NCBI RefSeq assembly: GCF_001625655.1
Contig: NZ_AUYB01000125.1
Location: forward strand, 1-64,000
Reading direction: 5' to 3'
DNA: 64,000 nucleotides
DNA from: Pseudoalteromonas luteoviolacea DSM 6061
GTDB lineage: Bacteria; Pseudomonadota; Gammaproteobacteria; Enterobacterales; Alteromonadaceae
Shown: piece by piece, positions 17,689 to 26,138 of the stretch
Layout: each line of letters opens with the position of its first letter
Numbering within the stretch: position 1 is the first letter of the stretch
The notes under the pieces: model-generated
The model's database searches: none
The model's input: only the letters and a program-made list of their open reading frames with translations
Told to the model about the DNA's origin: nothing
Position numbers and translations under genes: made by a program

Positions 17689-19689
17689 TTATTGACACAG
17701 TCCCAAGTTGGTCCAAACTTTCCAGTCGTTACCAACATTTGAGTTTTGAGCTGGGTTAGCACCTCTATTCCACCAGTTACTGCGGTACTCTCGACCTTCG
17801 TAAGAAACTCTAGTACCCGCTACATATACTTTTGAAGCAGACCAGCTTTCAAGACCTGAACACCCACCTTGGTTTACACCATCGGTAACCTGAACTGACT
17901 GGGTCACACTATGTGTCGCGCCGCCATCATCTGTCACTGTGACAGACACTTGATATGTGCCAGCGTTAGAGAAAGCGTGTGATACTTTAGAACCTGTTGT
18001 GTTAAATCCACCGATATTCCAGTCATAACTTACGATTCGACCATCAACGTCTGTACTAGATGTTGCGTCGAAACTACATGCTAAGTCGCTACAATTTGCT
18101 GTAAATTTTGCTACTGGAGCTTGGTTCTCTTGTGCACCGCTACAACCGTTAGTTGTAATATAGTCAGACGCCGCCTTCGCTTGAACTAGGCCGAAACCAT
18201 ATTCATCATCACGACCAGCAGCTCCTAAATCAATTGCAGTAGCATTAAGTGCATTTCGAATATCAACATTCGAACAGCTTGGATGCTGGCTCCATACCAA
18301 CGCAGCAACACCTGCAACATGTGGGCTAGCCATTGAAGTACCTGACTTTTCGGCATAGTCTAAAATTGCTTCTAATTGAACTTCAACTGTTGAACCAACT
18401 GAAGCTTTAAGTGCATTCCCCTGCTCTTGCGATAAAGAGATAACAGGAATTGTCACACCGTGCACACCATCACCAAGAGTACCACTAAATGAACCTGACG
18501 CATTGTTGTAAACAATCGCAGCTACACCGCCACCCGCTTGACAATTTGCAGCTTTGTCTTTGAAAGACGCCCCACCGCGCTCGATTAAACAAATACTCTG
18601 TGTAGCAGCACATGCCGTTAAGCCTTGACCACAGTCACTTAGCTCGGCACTCACTTTGCCTTCAACAGAGTTTGTCATACCACTGCCTTCAACAAACACA
18701 CCACCTGCTGTTACACCTGCAAGGACACCAGTTCCTCTTGGAACTGTCGACAACACATCAGTACCAGGCGCTGCAATCTCTACTTGTACATTGTATTGAG
18801 AAGATGGGTTTTTAACGCGGTTTTCATCTATATTAGCAACTGAAACAACCGTATCGTAGCTCGCTGGATAGCTCATTGTTGCATTGCCATCGTTACCTGC
18901 GGCTGCAATAAGTAATACGCCTTTATCATATGCTGCTTGAAGTCGTTCTTGGAAGTATTGGCTAGGGCTGCCACCACCTAAACTCATATTGATAACTTTA
19001 GCGCCGTTCTCTACACAATTGTCTACAGCACGCGCTATACGTGAAGTTAAACCCTGCTTTCCATCATTATCGAAGACACGAACATTGTGGATACCAACTT
19101 TGTCATTAGGTAATACCCCAACAACGCCTGTACCATTTTTCAGCGCAACAATGGTACCTGCTACATGAGTGCCATGGCCTGAACCATCTTGATACCAAGT
19201 TAATCCGCCTGGTAGATCGGTAAACCCAGTCGCATTCTGTGGTAAGTCTGGATGACCTAAATCATAACCTGAGTCGATAACACATACTTTAAACAAATCT
19301 GCATTGGTATCTTGAAGCAAAGGCGCTTGAACTTCTGCCAACCCATAAGGTGAGACTTCACCAGCAGATGTTGCGTTAAAAGGCACATATTCGAAATCTT
19401 CCTCGATATACTGATATTGCCCTGAGGCTTTCAACATCGCTACCTGTTCAGGTGTTAATTCCATTGTAACCACAGTACCAGAACCATCATTCGAGAGTGT
19501 TTCCGCAGCTGGCTCTGCACCAAAATCTAGTGCAATATTCGCTCTGGAAAAACGACTCGTTTCAGGTGCAAAAATACTTAAGTCACTTTGCTTCAAGATA
19601 TACTGTTTTGTTTCATTCGCGTTCACCGCTGTTGATGTTAGTGCAGATAAAGCGAGTGCTAATGAGGTTAGCTTGAATGTATTTTTCAT
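17689..19689 (-). CDS. Secreted subtilisin-like (S8) serine protease with PA, PKD and chitin-binding-type domains
   Basis: A 666-residue extracellular protease. Domains in order: signal peptide (1-24), an I9-like propeptide (about 25-105), and an S8 catalytic domain with Asp139 (VIDSGYD), His172 (GHGTHVAGT) and Ser452 (SGTSMASPHVAG). A PA-like insert follows the Asn region (about 330-430: LIERGGASFKDKAANC, AAIVYNN). Then come a PKD domain (about 510-595: FDATSSTDVDGRIVSYDW, VTVTDDGG) and a C-terminal CBM5/12-like tail (WSASKVYVAGTRVSYEGREY, WW) that should bind chitin or similar polymers. All catalytic residues are intact. AAGGAATTAAC precedes the ATG. It is probably a nutrient-acquiring protease. 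Confidence 0.93.
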   Translation of the reverse strand: MKNTFKLTSLALALSALTSTAVNANETKQYILKQSDLSIFAPETSRFSRANIALDFGAEPAAETLSNDGSGTVVTMELTPEQVAMLKASGQYQYIEEDFEYVPFNATSAGEVSPYGLAEVQAPLLQDTNADLFKVCVIDSGYDLGHPDLPQNATGFTDLPGGLTWYQDGSGHGTHVAGTIVALKNGTGVVGVLPNDKVGIHNVRVFDNDGKQGLTSRIARAVDNCVENGAKVINMSLGGGSPSQYFQERLQAAYDKGVLLIAAAGNDGNATMSYPASYDTVVSVANIDENRVKNPSSQYNVQVEIAAPGTDVLSTVPRGTGVLAGVTAGGVFVEGSGMTNSVEGKVSAELSDCGQGLTACAATQSICLIERGGASFKDKAANCQAGGGVAAIVYNNASGSFSGTLGDGVHGVTIPVISLSQEQGNALKASVGSTVEVQLEAILDYAEKSGTSMASPHVAGVAALVWSQHPSCSNVDIRNALNATAIDLGAAGRDDEYGFGLVQAKAASDYITTNGCSGAQENQAPVAKFTANCSDLACSFDATSSTDVDGRIVSYDWNIGGFNTTGSKVSHAFSNAGTYQVSVTVTDDGGATHSVTQSVQVTDGVNQGGCSGLESWSASKVYVAGTRVSYEGREYRSNWWNRGANPAQNSNVGNDWKVWTNLGLCQ

Positions 19690-20162
19690 GTTAATTCCTT
19701 AGTGGATAGTTATTGTTGTTGTCGCATCCACTGCGATAATTTTCCTACTTGCTGTTGTTTTGTACCCTTTTAACGAACAAAGGTATACATAACCGCCCCC
19801 TCTTGCAACCCTTTATTAAATTTTTTTACAAAAATATTTCAATGAATTCTTTAAAACCCCAGTGCCTGAAAATCATGACAAAAGGGCCAAACAGAAAGAG
19901 CGAGTGTATAAAATTCACTTTTATTACAAACTGACAACACCGTTAAAAATAACAGTTACATTAAAAAATAATTCATGCTCCGGCTCTTTGCCCTGCAGTT
20001 CCTCGAGTAAACCATGTTGATTTTGTTACACAACTTGCTCTAATCACTTATTGCGAGACCCCTTCGTATTAAAAAATGAATAAAAATCGATAGCGCTTTG
20101 ATGTAGACAAAACAAATTCCGTTTTTAGGTATTTACCAATTTACTAATGCGGTACGTTGCAG
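19690..20162. other. Intergenic region between the protease and azurin
   Basis: About 470 bases between divergent genes, AT-rich, with no convincing ORF, RNA gene or repeat. A 61-codon plus-strand frame at 19749-19934 has no ribosome site and no recognisable product. The region presumably holds the promoters of both flanking genes. Confidence 0.5.
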
Positions 20163-20180
20163 GATAATGATAATAATTTC
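20163..20180. promoter_or_regulatory. Fur-like box at the azurin promoter (candidate)
   Basis: GATAATGATAATAATTTC holds two direct GATAAT hexamers and a degenerate third in inverted sense, the classic hexamer view of a Fur site. It ends 5 bases before the azurin ribosome site AAGGAG (20186-20191). Because GATAAT also resembles a -10 box, this may be promoter sequence rather than a regulator site. Confidence 0.45.
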
Positions 20181-20199
20181 TATTCAAGGAGTAACATCA

Positions 20200-20649
20200 A
20201 TGAACAACTTGACCAAATTTGCAGTTGCAGCATTTGCTTTTTCAGCTTTCCATACCAATGCCAACGAGTGCGAACTGTCCATTGAATCTAATGATATGAT
20301 GCAGTTTTCCAAAAAAACTATGTCCGTGCCAAGTAAGTGTGAGGAAGTAAAACTTACGCTAATTCATACCGGAAAACTGCCAGCTACCGCGATGGGGCAT
20401 AACTGGGTATTGACCGAAAAGAAAAACGTGAAAGCGGTAGCATCAGATGGTATGCGCGCCGGTGTTAAAAATAGTTACGTAAAACCAGGTGACGAGCGAG
20501 TTTTCGCATTTACTCAAGTTATAGGTGGTGGAGAGTCCACTTCAATAACTTTTTCAACAAAAGGCTTAAGCAAAAATGGGGAATATAATTTCTTTTGCTC
20601 ATTTCCTGGTCACTTTGCAATCATGAAAGGCACATTCAAAATAGTATAA
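20200..20649 (+). CDS. azu: Azurin (type 1 copper protein)
   Basis: A 149-residue periplasmic blue-copper electron carrier. A signal peptide of about 20 residues (ending HTNAN) precedes ECELSIESNDMMQFS, the usual start of mature azurin with its first disulfide cysteine. Copper ligands are visible: His in TAMGHNWVL, and Cys, His and Met in FFCSFPGHFAIMKG. The length matches the family. The start is the ATG at 20200, preceded by AAGGAG with 8-nt spacing; an earlier in-frame ATG lies inside the Fur-like motif. It is monocistronic. Likely redox partners (nitrite reductase, peroxidase) are not in the window. Confidence 0.95.
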   Translation: MNNLTKFAVAAFAFSAFHTNANECELSIESNDMMQFSKKTMSVPSKCEEVKLTLIHTGKLPATAMGHNWVLTEKKNVKAVASDGMRAGVKNSYVKPGDERVFAFTQVIGGGESTSITFSTKGLSKNGEYNFFCSFPGHFAIMKGTFKIV

Positions 20650-20663
20650 GCCTCTCTCAACTT

Positions 20664-20693
20664 AGCAACCAGCCCCAAAAGACTCTGGTTGCT
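20664..20693. terminator. Hairpin after azurin
   Basis: AGCAACCAG (20664-20672) pairs with CTGGTTGCT (20685-20693) across a 12-nt loop. It lies between convergent genes. There is no strong U-tract on either side, so termination is likely but not certain. Confidence 0.5.
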
Positions 20694-20711
20694 ATGCTTT
20701 ACATAGCAATT

Positions 20712-21074
20712 TTAGATATGAGAGGCACTTAACCCTGCTATCAAAATAAAAGACAGCCAATATATGGTTCGCGCACATTTAAGTGAAGATGACAACCAGC
20801 CGCTGACAGAAAAGATAAATGACACTATCATAATGGAAGTTTCTTTCGTTGGCGTCTCGCCAAACGAAAGCACAAAAATTAATGCCGCAAACCCGAACCA
20901 ACAAGCTGTTGAGAAATGCCACAAGCCTTTAAGAACTCTACGCGTACAAAACCTACCGAATAAGCGCTTGGGCTCAATTTTATCCAATGCTTTTTTGGTT
21001 AAGATTAGTTTGTAGCCAATATAGTGATGTAACATGCCAATTAGACAAATCAAAACAAATACAGATACTGGCAT
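20712..21074 (-). CDS. Small uncharacterised membrane protein
   Basis: 120 residues with four predicted membrane segments: VSVFVLICLIGMLHHYIGY, WFGFAALIFVLSF, IMIVSFIFSVSGWL and IYWLSFILIAGLSASHI. A basic loop with CTRRVLKGLWH lies after the first segment. AAGGGAAGTA before the ATG supports translation. I do not recognise a named family. It is convergent with azurin. The 290 bases upstream, to 21365, contain no supported gene. Confidence 0.65.
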   Translation of the reverse strand: MPVSVFVLICLIGMLHHYIGYKLILTKKALDKIEPKRLFGRFCTRRVLKGLWHFSTACWFGFAALIFVLSFGETPTKETSIMIVSFIFSVSGWLSSSLKCARTIYWLSFILIAGLSASHI

Positions 21075-21365
21075 TACTTCCCTTTACATACTTCAGTCTA
21101 ACGTCCAAGGCACAGCCCATTAGATAAAGTGCCCTATTTCACAATTATATCTTTCTAAGATATTAATCTTTGCATTAATTCATTTTAAACAATGAATGTT
21201 TTTAATGTTCACTGCAATCCATGTTTACTTTATAGGCATTTTTCTTTAGTACGGACGACCCCTAGAATTTTCTTTCTCTATGACAACACAGCAAACCGAT
21301 ATGATGTACAGCTTCGTGGCCATAAAACGCACAGTATGCTAGTCAGTCTGCTAAAATATTTTCAG

Positions 21366-21842
21366 TTAGTTTCTTAAATAAAGCCCTGAAAACAATATCA
21401 CCCAGTCATTATTGTCGGCTCTAGCACGCCAAACTTGGTGCACAGTGCCCCCTTGCTGTTTTTGCCATGTAATTTCATGTTTTTTTTCAGTTCCGTCTTT
21501 TTCTAATGTGACACCTCTTAGTATCATTTTTTGGCCTTCAATGCCTCCTTTGAGGATCAACATTCCACCTTTGTTATCCATCCATGTTTGATGCCATATA
21601 CCGGACTCTGTACTGTAAGTGTTAAGACTCTTACCAGCAAAACCGGATGTTGTTTGATACTCTTCTAAGATGACGCACCCATCTAGTATTTTACTTATCT
21701 TGCTTGTTGCGACGTATTTTTCGTTTGATTTCACCTTCCAATCTCCAAGCCAAAAATCAAAACTCTTATATTCTTGGCTGCTACATGGACTTGCTTGTAA
21801 TTGCATAGATATCATGGATATTACCAACCAAAATGTTCGCAT
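21366..21842 (-). CDS. Secreted DUF1579-like/lipocalin-like protein
   Basis: About 158 residues with a signal peptide (MRTFWLVISMISMQLQASP). The mature part shows the pattern of a widespread proteobacterial beta-barrel family: FDFWLGDWKV near the N-terminus, ILDGCVILEEY, GKSLNTYSTESGIWHQTWMDN and ILKGGIEGQKMILRG. Family members are usually found in the periplasm or outside the cell and have no assigned function. I chose the ATG ending at 21842, which has GGGGTA upstream and gives a clean signal peptide; the frame extends to 21896. Confidence 0.75.
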   Translation of the reverse strand: MRTFWLVISMISMQLQASPCSSQEYKSFDFWLGDWKVKSNEKYVATSKISKILDGCVILEEYQTTSGFAGKSLNTYSTESGIWHQTWMDNKGGMLILKGGIEGQKMILRGVTLEKDGTEKKHEITWQKQQGGTVHQVWRARADNNDWVILFSGLYLRN

Positions 21843-22237
21843 TATGATTACCCCTTTTTTGTTAAACTCGTAGCACTTCTTATTTAGCTTTTTCAATACT
21901 GAGAATGAAGTTTCCTGTCCTAATTAACCTTAGCTAACTTTTTGGTAATGGCTATTAGAGAACATTAGTGGCCATGGTATTAAAACAAAACAATCTATGA
22001 ATGATGCGTAAATGTCTTCCCTGGCAAAATTAAATCCATCAACGTCCTCGGCTTTTGTATTTAAACAATCCAAAACCTAACTACACCGTTGTTTTTTATC
22101 GTCATTTTTTTTGCACCAAACCCTCTAGAGTAAATTATTTGATAAAAAGTTAGATATTTTCCTGTTGATTGTTATTTTTTTTTAAAACTAAGGTTTTTAT
22201 TTCAGGAACAACAAAAAATAACCTTAGGGAAAAAGAT
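21843..22237. other. AT-rich intergenic region upstream of the S41 peptidase
   Basis: About 395 bases between divergent genes, with several homopolymeric T and A runs around 22090-22195. I see no gene, hairpin terminator or recognisable operator. It must contain the promoters of both neighbours. Confidence 0.4.
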
Positions 22238-24178
22238 ATGAAAAAGTCTATCTTGGCTAGTGTTTTAGCACTTACATTCGGTTCTCAAGCTTTTGCTAGT
22301 AACTACGCTTTACTTTCTGAAACAAGAGATCAAATCCAATACCCAGAATACACCCAGCAGGAAAAGCTAACTGTTGTTAACCAAGCAAAGCAATTGCTTG
22401 AAGGTCTTTATGTACACCGCTATGCAAAAGACATCTATTATGGAATTTCACCAACAGGGCATGTAAACCCAGTTGATGCTATCAATGAAGTAATTGCAGA
22501 CCTTGATTCTTTGAATTCTCAACAATTGAACGAGCGTTTAACTAAAATCTTTAAAGCTCAGCGTGACCTTCATTTAGTCTATGTTCACCCTGTTCCAGTC
22601 AGAAACTTCGCATCAATTCTTCCTTTTGAGTTTGATAAAACAGCTGATGTACTGGGTAATCCAGAAGTACGTGTTTCTAATTTACTTGAAGGGCTTATCC
22701 CATACGTAGGCGGCGTGAGACTTCCGGAAGTTGGTGATAAGGTCGTTTCTTATAATGGCGTTTCGATTTACGACGTCGTACAACAAAACCTAAATACTGG
22801 TTTTGGCGCAAACCCTGATGCAGGCTTTGTACGCGCTCTCGAAGCAATTACCTATAAAGGCCACGCAATCTCTCTAGTTCCAGAAGAAAATGAAGTAACT
22901 ATTGAGTTTGTATCTCATGCAACCGGCGAAACATATACAACGGTTGTACCTTGGGTTGCTAGATTGCCTCGCACTTCGGCTGCTTCAGGAAATGCACAAG
23001 CTCTAACCGAGTCTGTTAGTGACAGTACTAACCTAGAAGCGCAAATGTTCGCTGATGTTAAAGCTGAACTTGGCGAAGATAATGCGTCACCATTTACAAC
23101 AACTCCAACTGCTGATAGCGAAATCTCTTGGGCTATTCGCAATGTTGACGGACAAAACGTTGGCTATATCCAGTTAGATAGCTTCTCACCAAGCACTACA
23201 AAAGAAGACGCAGTTTGGATTGTTAGCAGCCTAATGCAAAACGAGCTTGCCAATACAGACGCGCTTGTATTTGACGTAAGAAATAACCCCGGTGGTAATA
23301 TCATTTATGCAGATGAGTTAGTTCAACTTTTCTCAGCTGAACAAACGCGCCCTACTGAACTTCGTTTCATTAACTCAGACATCAACCATCACTTGATGAA
23401 CGAAACAATTTTCTCCACAATCGGTGAAAACTGGGTAAATGTATTGGCTGACGTTGCTGGAACAAACGCACAATATACTGCAACTTCAACTTATGTTACT
23501 AAGGCTCAAAACAACAACTTTGGTCAGTCTTATTACAAACCAGTTGGTGTTTGGTCAAATGCCAAAACTTACTCATCAGGTGATGTTTTTACTTGTGCAG
23601 TACAAGACAATGGTGCCGCAAAAGTTTACGGTGAAAACCTACGCACAGGTGCTGGCGGCGCGAATGTTCTAAGACACTCAGTATTTGCTCGCTACGCAGG
23701 TGCTCCTAAGTTTGAATTCCTACCTTACAATCAAGAAATGACTGTTTCTTGGAGACAAATGGTACGTCACAGCCACAACCAAAACGCATTAATTGAAGAC
23801 TATGGTTGTGTTGCAAGCCAAGTAGTTCCTAGAACGTTAAACAGTATTTTAGACAGTGATGCAGAAAACTTTGATACTATCGCTCGTGACCTATTGAGCC
23901 AACCTCAAGCAGCATCGACTGTTAACTTCTTGCAGCCACGAGTATCTGAGCTTGCAGAAACTCAGGGGGTATTCTCTCTTGAAGTTAAAAATACTGAACA
24001 CGTTGATGTATACGTAAACAATGTAAAGGTTGAGCGTATCAATGTTTACGCATATGGTGAGCAAGCTAAGGTTGTTGAGTTCGCGCTGCCACAAGGTACT
24101 ACTCAAGGCAATGTACAATTCATCGGCTTAGACGCTGGTAAGAAACAACTTTGGAATGGTAGACGCTACTTCTTCTAA
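22238..24178 (+). CDS. S41-family peptidase, secreted
   Basis: A 646-residue protein with a signal peptide (MKKSILASVLALTFGSQAFA). A helical N-terminal region is followed by a PDZ-like part (GDKVVSYNGVSIYDVV) and an S41 core with GYIQLDSFSP and ALVFDVRNNPGGN. The nucleophile region TYSSGDVFTCAVQDNGAAKVYGE puts Ser446 or Ser447 in the catalytic position, with the glycine-rich GAGG after it. Compared with CtpA-type proteases it is long, with an insertion of about 90 residues between the GGN strand and the serine, as in S41 peptidases annotated as interphotoreceptor-retinoid-binding-like. AGGGA precedes the ATG at 22238. A strong terminator follows. Confidence 0.87.
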   Translation: MKKSILASVLALTFGSQAFASNYALLSETRDQIQYPEYTQQEKLTVVNQAKQLLEGLYVHRYAKDIYYGISPTGHVNPVDAINEVIADLDSLNSQQLNERLTKIFKAQRDLHLVYVHPVPVRNFASILPFEFDKTADVLGNPEVRVSNLLEGLIPYVGGVRLPEVGDKVVSYNGVSIYDVVQQNLNTGFGANPDAGFVRALEAITYKGHAISLVPEENEVTIEFVSHATGETYTTVVPWVARLPRTSAASGNAQALTESVSDSTNLEAQMFADVKAELGEDNASPFTTTPTADSEISWAIRNVDGQNVGYIQLDSFSPSTTKEDAVWIVSSLMQNELANTDALVFDVRNNPGGNIIYADELVQLFSAEQTRPTELRFINSDINHHLMNETIFSTIGENWVNVLADVAGTNAQYTATSTYVTKAQNNNFGQSYYKPVGVWSNAKTYSSGDVFTCAVQDNGAAKVYGENLRTGAGGANVLRHSVFARYAGAPKFEFLPYNQEMTVSWRQMVRHSHNQNALIEDYGCVASQVVPRTLNSILDSDAENFDTIARDLLSQPQAASTVNFLQPRVSELAETQGVFSLEVKNTEHVDVYVNNVKVERINVYAYGEQAKVVEFALPQGTTQGNVQFIGLDAGKKQLWNGRRYFF

Positions 24179-24204
24179 ACTCTCTTAAGCATTCCTTTGA
24201 GATC

Positions 24205-24235
24205 AAGTGGCAGAGTCAAATCTGCCACTTTTTTT
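24205..24235 (+). terminator. S41 peptidase terminator
   Basis: AAGTGGCAGA (24205-24214) pairs with TCTGCCACTT (24221-24230) and is followed by five more T residues, a classic intrinsic terminator. Confidence 0.9.
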
Positions 24236-24319
24236 GGCTACATTGCTATATATACACTGATAGTCATCTGTCCCTGTTTGATGATTTCCTGTTATGTGCA
24301 ATGACAGTTTTAGAAACCT

Positions 24320-24613
24320 CTACCCGAGATCTCTCATTAAAATTTCATATTCTTCATTAGCATCTGCGATTAAATGAGACAACTCTCTCGCATCTCGCTC
24401 TTTTAATATAACCTGCCATGTGACAGCGCCTTCTTTGCCAGTCAAAGCAATATCAGCGCCGTTATGTTCATATTTTATGTTATTGAACTCAGTTGTATGA
24501 TGTTCATGGAGCTCAACAATATCTACATCCAATGTACCCGTTGGATAAACCTCTACATGCGCGTGTAGGTTCTTGTCGCCCGATAAACAATACTCTCTGT
24601 GCACAGAAATCAT
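24320..24613 (-). CDS. Conserved hypothetical cytoplasmic protein
   Basis: 97 residues, acidic, with no signal peptide or membrane segment. A histidine-rich stretch (HAHVEVYPTGTLDVDIVELHEHH) suggests a beta-hairpin with possible metal binding, and the C-terminal part (ERDARELSHLIADANEEYEILM) looks helical. No family is recognised. The start is the ATG ending at 24613, because AAGGAGG lies six bases upstream; a nine-codon longer reading is unlikely. The 270 bases upstream hold one hairpin and otherwise nothing visible. Confidence 0.7.
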   Translation of the reverse strand: MISVHREYCLSGDKNLHAHVEVYPTGTLDVDIVELHEHHTTEFNNIKYEHNGADIALTGKEGAVTWQVILKERDARELSHLIADANEEYEILMRDLG

Positions 24614-24847
24614 CACTGCCTCCTTAACTGTTAGTATCAACCATGGATAAGTGTAGAACAGTATTTTCGAGCTCGAATTTTTATTATGCGTGCAGCAATA
24701 GTTTAAGTGGTATATGGCATTAAATTCGATGAAAAAATCACATATTAAATTTTTATGACTATTTCAATCCGCACGTAAAACTCATTGGAAAAAATAGAAG
24801 CGTTCAAGAATTTTAAAGTAGTAGGTCTGAATGGAAAGGATTTAATT

Positions 24848-24873
24848 AGGGGGCAGGTATAGTATTGCCCCCT
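24848..24873 (-). terminator. Hairpin after the acyl-CoA thioesterase gene
   Basis: AGGGGGCA (24848-24855) pairs with TGCCCCCT (24866-24873) over a 10-nt loop. On the minus strand it follows the thioesterase stop by 11 bases; the tail AATTAAATCC is only weakly U-rich. Confidence 0.6.
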
Positions 24874-24884
24874 GTATCAGCTGT

Positions 24885-25316
24885 TTACTTGAAGCCGTTT
24901 AGCATTTTCTCACATACCACTGGTGTTGGACGATGGTTGTCATCCACAGCCACAAAAGTAAAGTTACCTGAAATAGCCAAGTGTTTATCATCTTTGTGCA
25001 TGGTTTCTAAAAATATTTGCACTTCAACCTTAAGACTAGTATTACCAACATGCACAACTTTAGATACTAACTCAGCAAAAGTTCCGGCTGGGATTGCTTC
25101 TTTAAAGTCAACACGATCCGACGAAATTGTCACCAAAGGTTTGCGGCAAAATCTAGTCGCAGCAATAAATGCAACTTCATCCATCCAAGCTAATGCATCA
25201 CCGCCAAATAACGTGTTATGGTGGTTCGTTCTACCTGGGAAAACGGTCTTAGTAACTGAAGTCGTGGAGTCCTTAATGCGTTTTTCAATAATCGCATCTC
25301 TTTCTAAATCTGTCAT
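24885..25316 (-). CDS. Acyl-CoA thioesterase, hotdog fold (YciA/BFIT-like)
   Basis: A 143-residue thioesterase. The hotdog hallmark is clear: FPGRTNHHNTLFGGDALAWMDEVAFIAA, with the Asn/Gly/Asp motif and the long central helix, then VTISSDRVDFKEAIPAGTF and VEVQIFLET. Family members hydrolyse acyl-CoAs to fatty acid and CoA as hexamers in the cytoplasm; chain length is not predictable here. It is the third gene of a minus-strand operon, starting 3 nt after the M23 peptidase stop. Confidence 0.9.
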   Translation of the reverse strand: MTDLERDAIIEKRIKDSTTSVTKTVFPGRTNHHNTLFGGDALAWMDEVAFIAATRFCRKPLVTISSDRVDFKEAIPAGTFAELVSKVVHVGNTSLKVEVQIFLETMHKDDKHLAISGNFTFVAVDDNHRPTPVVCEKMLNGFK

Positions 25317-25319
25317 TAT

Positions 25320-26138
25320 TTACTGCTTTTTACTATTTGCTAATTTATCAATCATAAGAAGTTCAGGGTCTAACCGCTCCCCAAACCAATTAAAACGCCA
25401 ATCTAAATGTGGACCTGTAACACGGCCAGTCGCACCGATATCACCAATCAACTCACCCGTATTAACTCTATCGCCTACTTTTACATGAAGCTTGCTCATG
25501 TGGATATAAGTAGACGTAATACCGTATCCATGATCAAGAATTAGTGTACCACCGCTGTAATACAGATCGGGTTCAGCTAAAACGACTTTGCCAGACAAAG
25601 GTGCCCAAATAGGCGTTCCTGTTTTATTAGCAATGTCTAATCCAAAATGAGGTCTTCTTGGCTCGCCATTGAAATAGCGTTGGCTGCCATAAACTCCGGA
25701 GATTCTGCCTTTAGCAGGTCTATAAACCGGTTCATCAAAATACTCAAGGGTACTTGCTTTCGCCCTCGCGGCGCTTACTTTGGCTGCATCGCTGCGAATT
25801 CGCTTAAGCACTTCCTTAGGGGGTGAAACGTATTTTTTGGCTACTCCGGTAATTCGGTCGATATCATAATCACGGCTAGTAATGAGCAACTGTTTAGAGT
25901 GCTTATTACCATTTGGACCAACCCAAGAAAGAGTATGCTCAGACTTTGCATCACGCCCGAATCCGAACACAAACTTGCCGTTTGATGTTAACTGTAATGG
26001 CTTTCCGTTGAAGGACACTGATTTTGCCCCCTCAATACTGCCCGTTACCATACCGCCCTGTGTAAGATGCCCTTTTAGCTCCACTGCTTGCGCACTTAGT
26101 GCCAAGCAAGCCCCAAGCACGAGAAACAGTTTATGCAT
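25320..26138 (-). CDS. M23-family (LytM-type) metalloendopeptidase, exported
   Basis: A 272-residue protein with a signal peptide (MHKLFLVLGACLALSAQA). A beta-rich N-terminal domain (about 20-110, GKFVFGFGRDAK) precedes the M23 domain, which has zinc ligands in HFGLDIAN and the final HxH-like TYIHMSKLHV, with GPHLDWRF. The catalytic set looks intact, so it may cleave peptidoglycan cross-links rather than being an EnvC/NlpD-type activator. AAAGGAG precedes the ATG at spacing 10. Its ATG overlaps the stop of the upstream PTPS gene by 8 bases. Confidence 0.9.
   Translation of the reverse strand: MHKLFLVLGACLALSAQAVELKGHLTQGGMVTGSIEGAKSVSFNGKPLQLTSNGKFVFGFGRDAKSEHTLSWVGPNGNKHSKQLLITSRDYDIDRITGVAKKYVSPPKEVLKRIRSDAAKVSAARAKASTLEYFDEPVYRPAKGRISGVYGSQRYFNGEPRRPHFGLDIANKTGTPIWAPLSGKVVLAEPDLYYSGGTLILDHGYGITSTYIHMSKLHVKVGDRVNTGELIGDIGATGRVTGPHLDWRFNWFGERLDPELLMIDKLANSKKQ

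Noticed and set aside
19749..19934. 61-codon plus-strand frame in the protease/azurin gap
   Set aside because: No ribosome site or family; composition matches the AT-rich promoter region.
24865..25488. 207-codon plus-strand open frame opposite the thioesterase and M23 genes
   Set aside because: It lies wholly antisense to two well-supported genes, has no recognisable family, no ribosome site and low-complexity Ser/Thr-rich composition typical of shadow frames.
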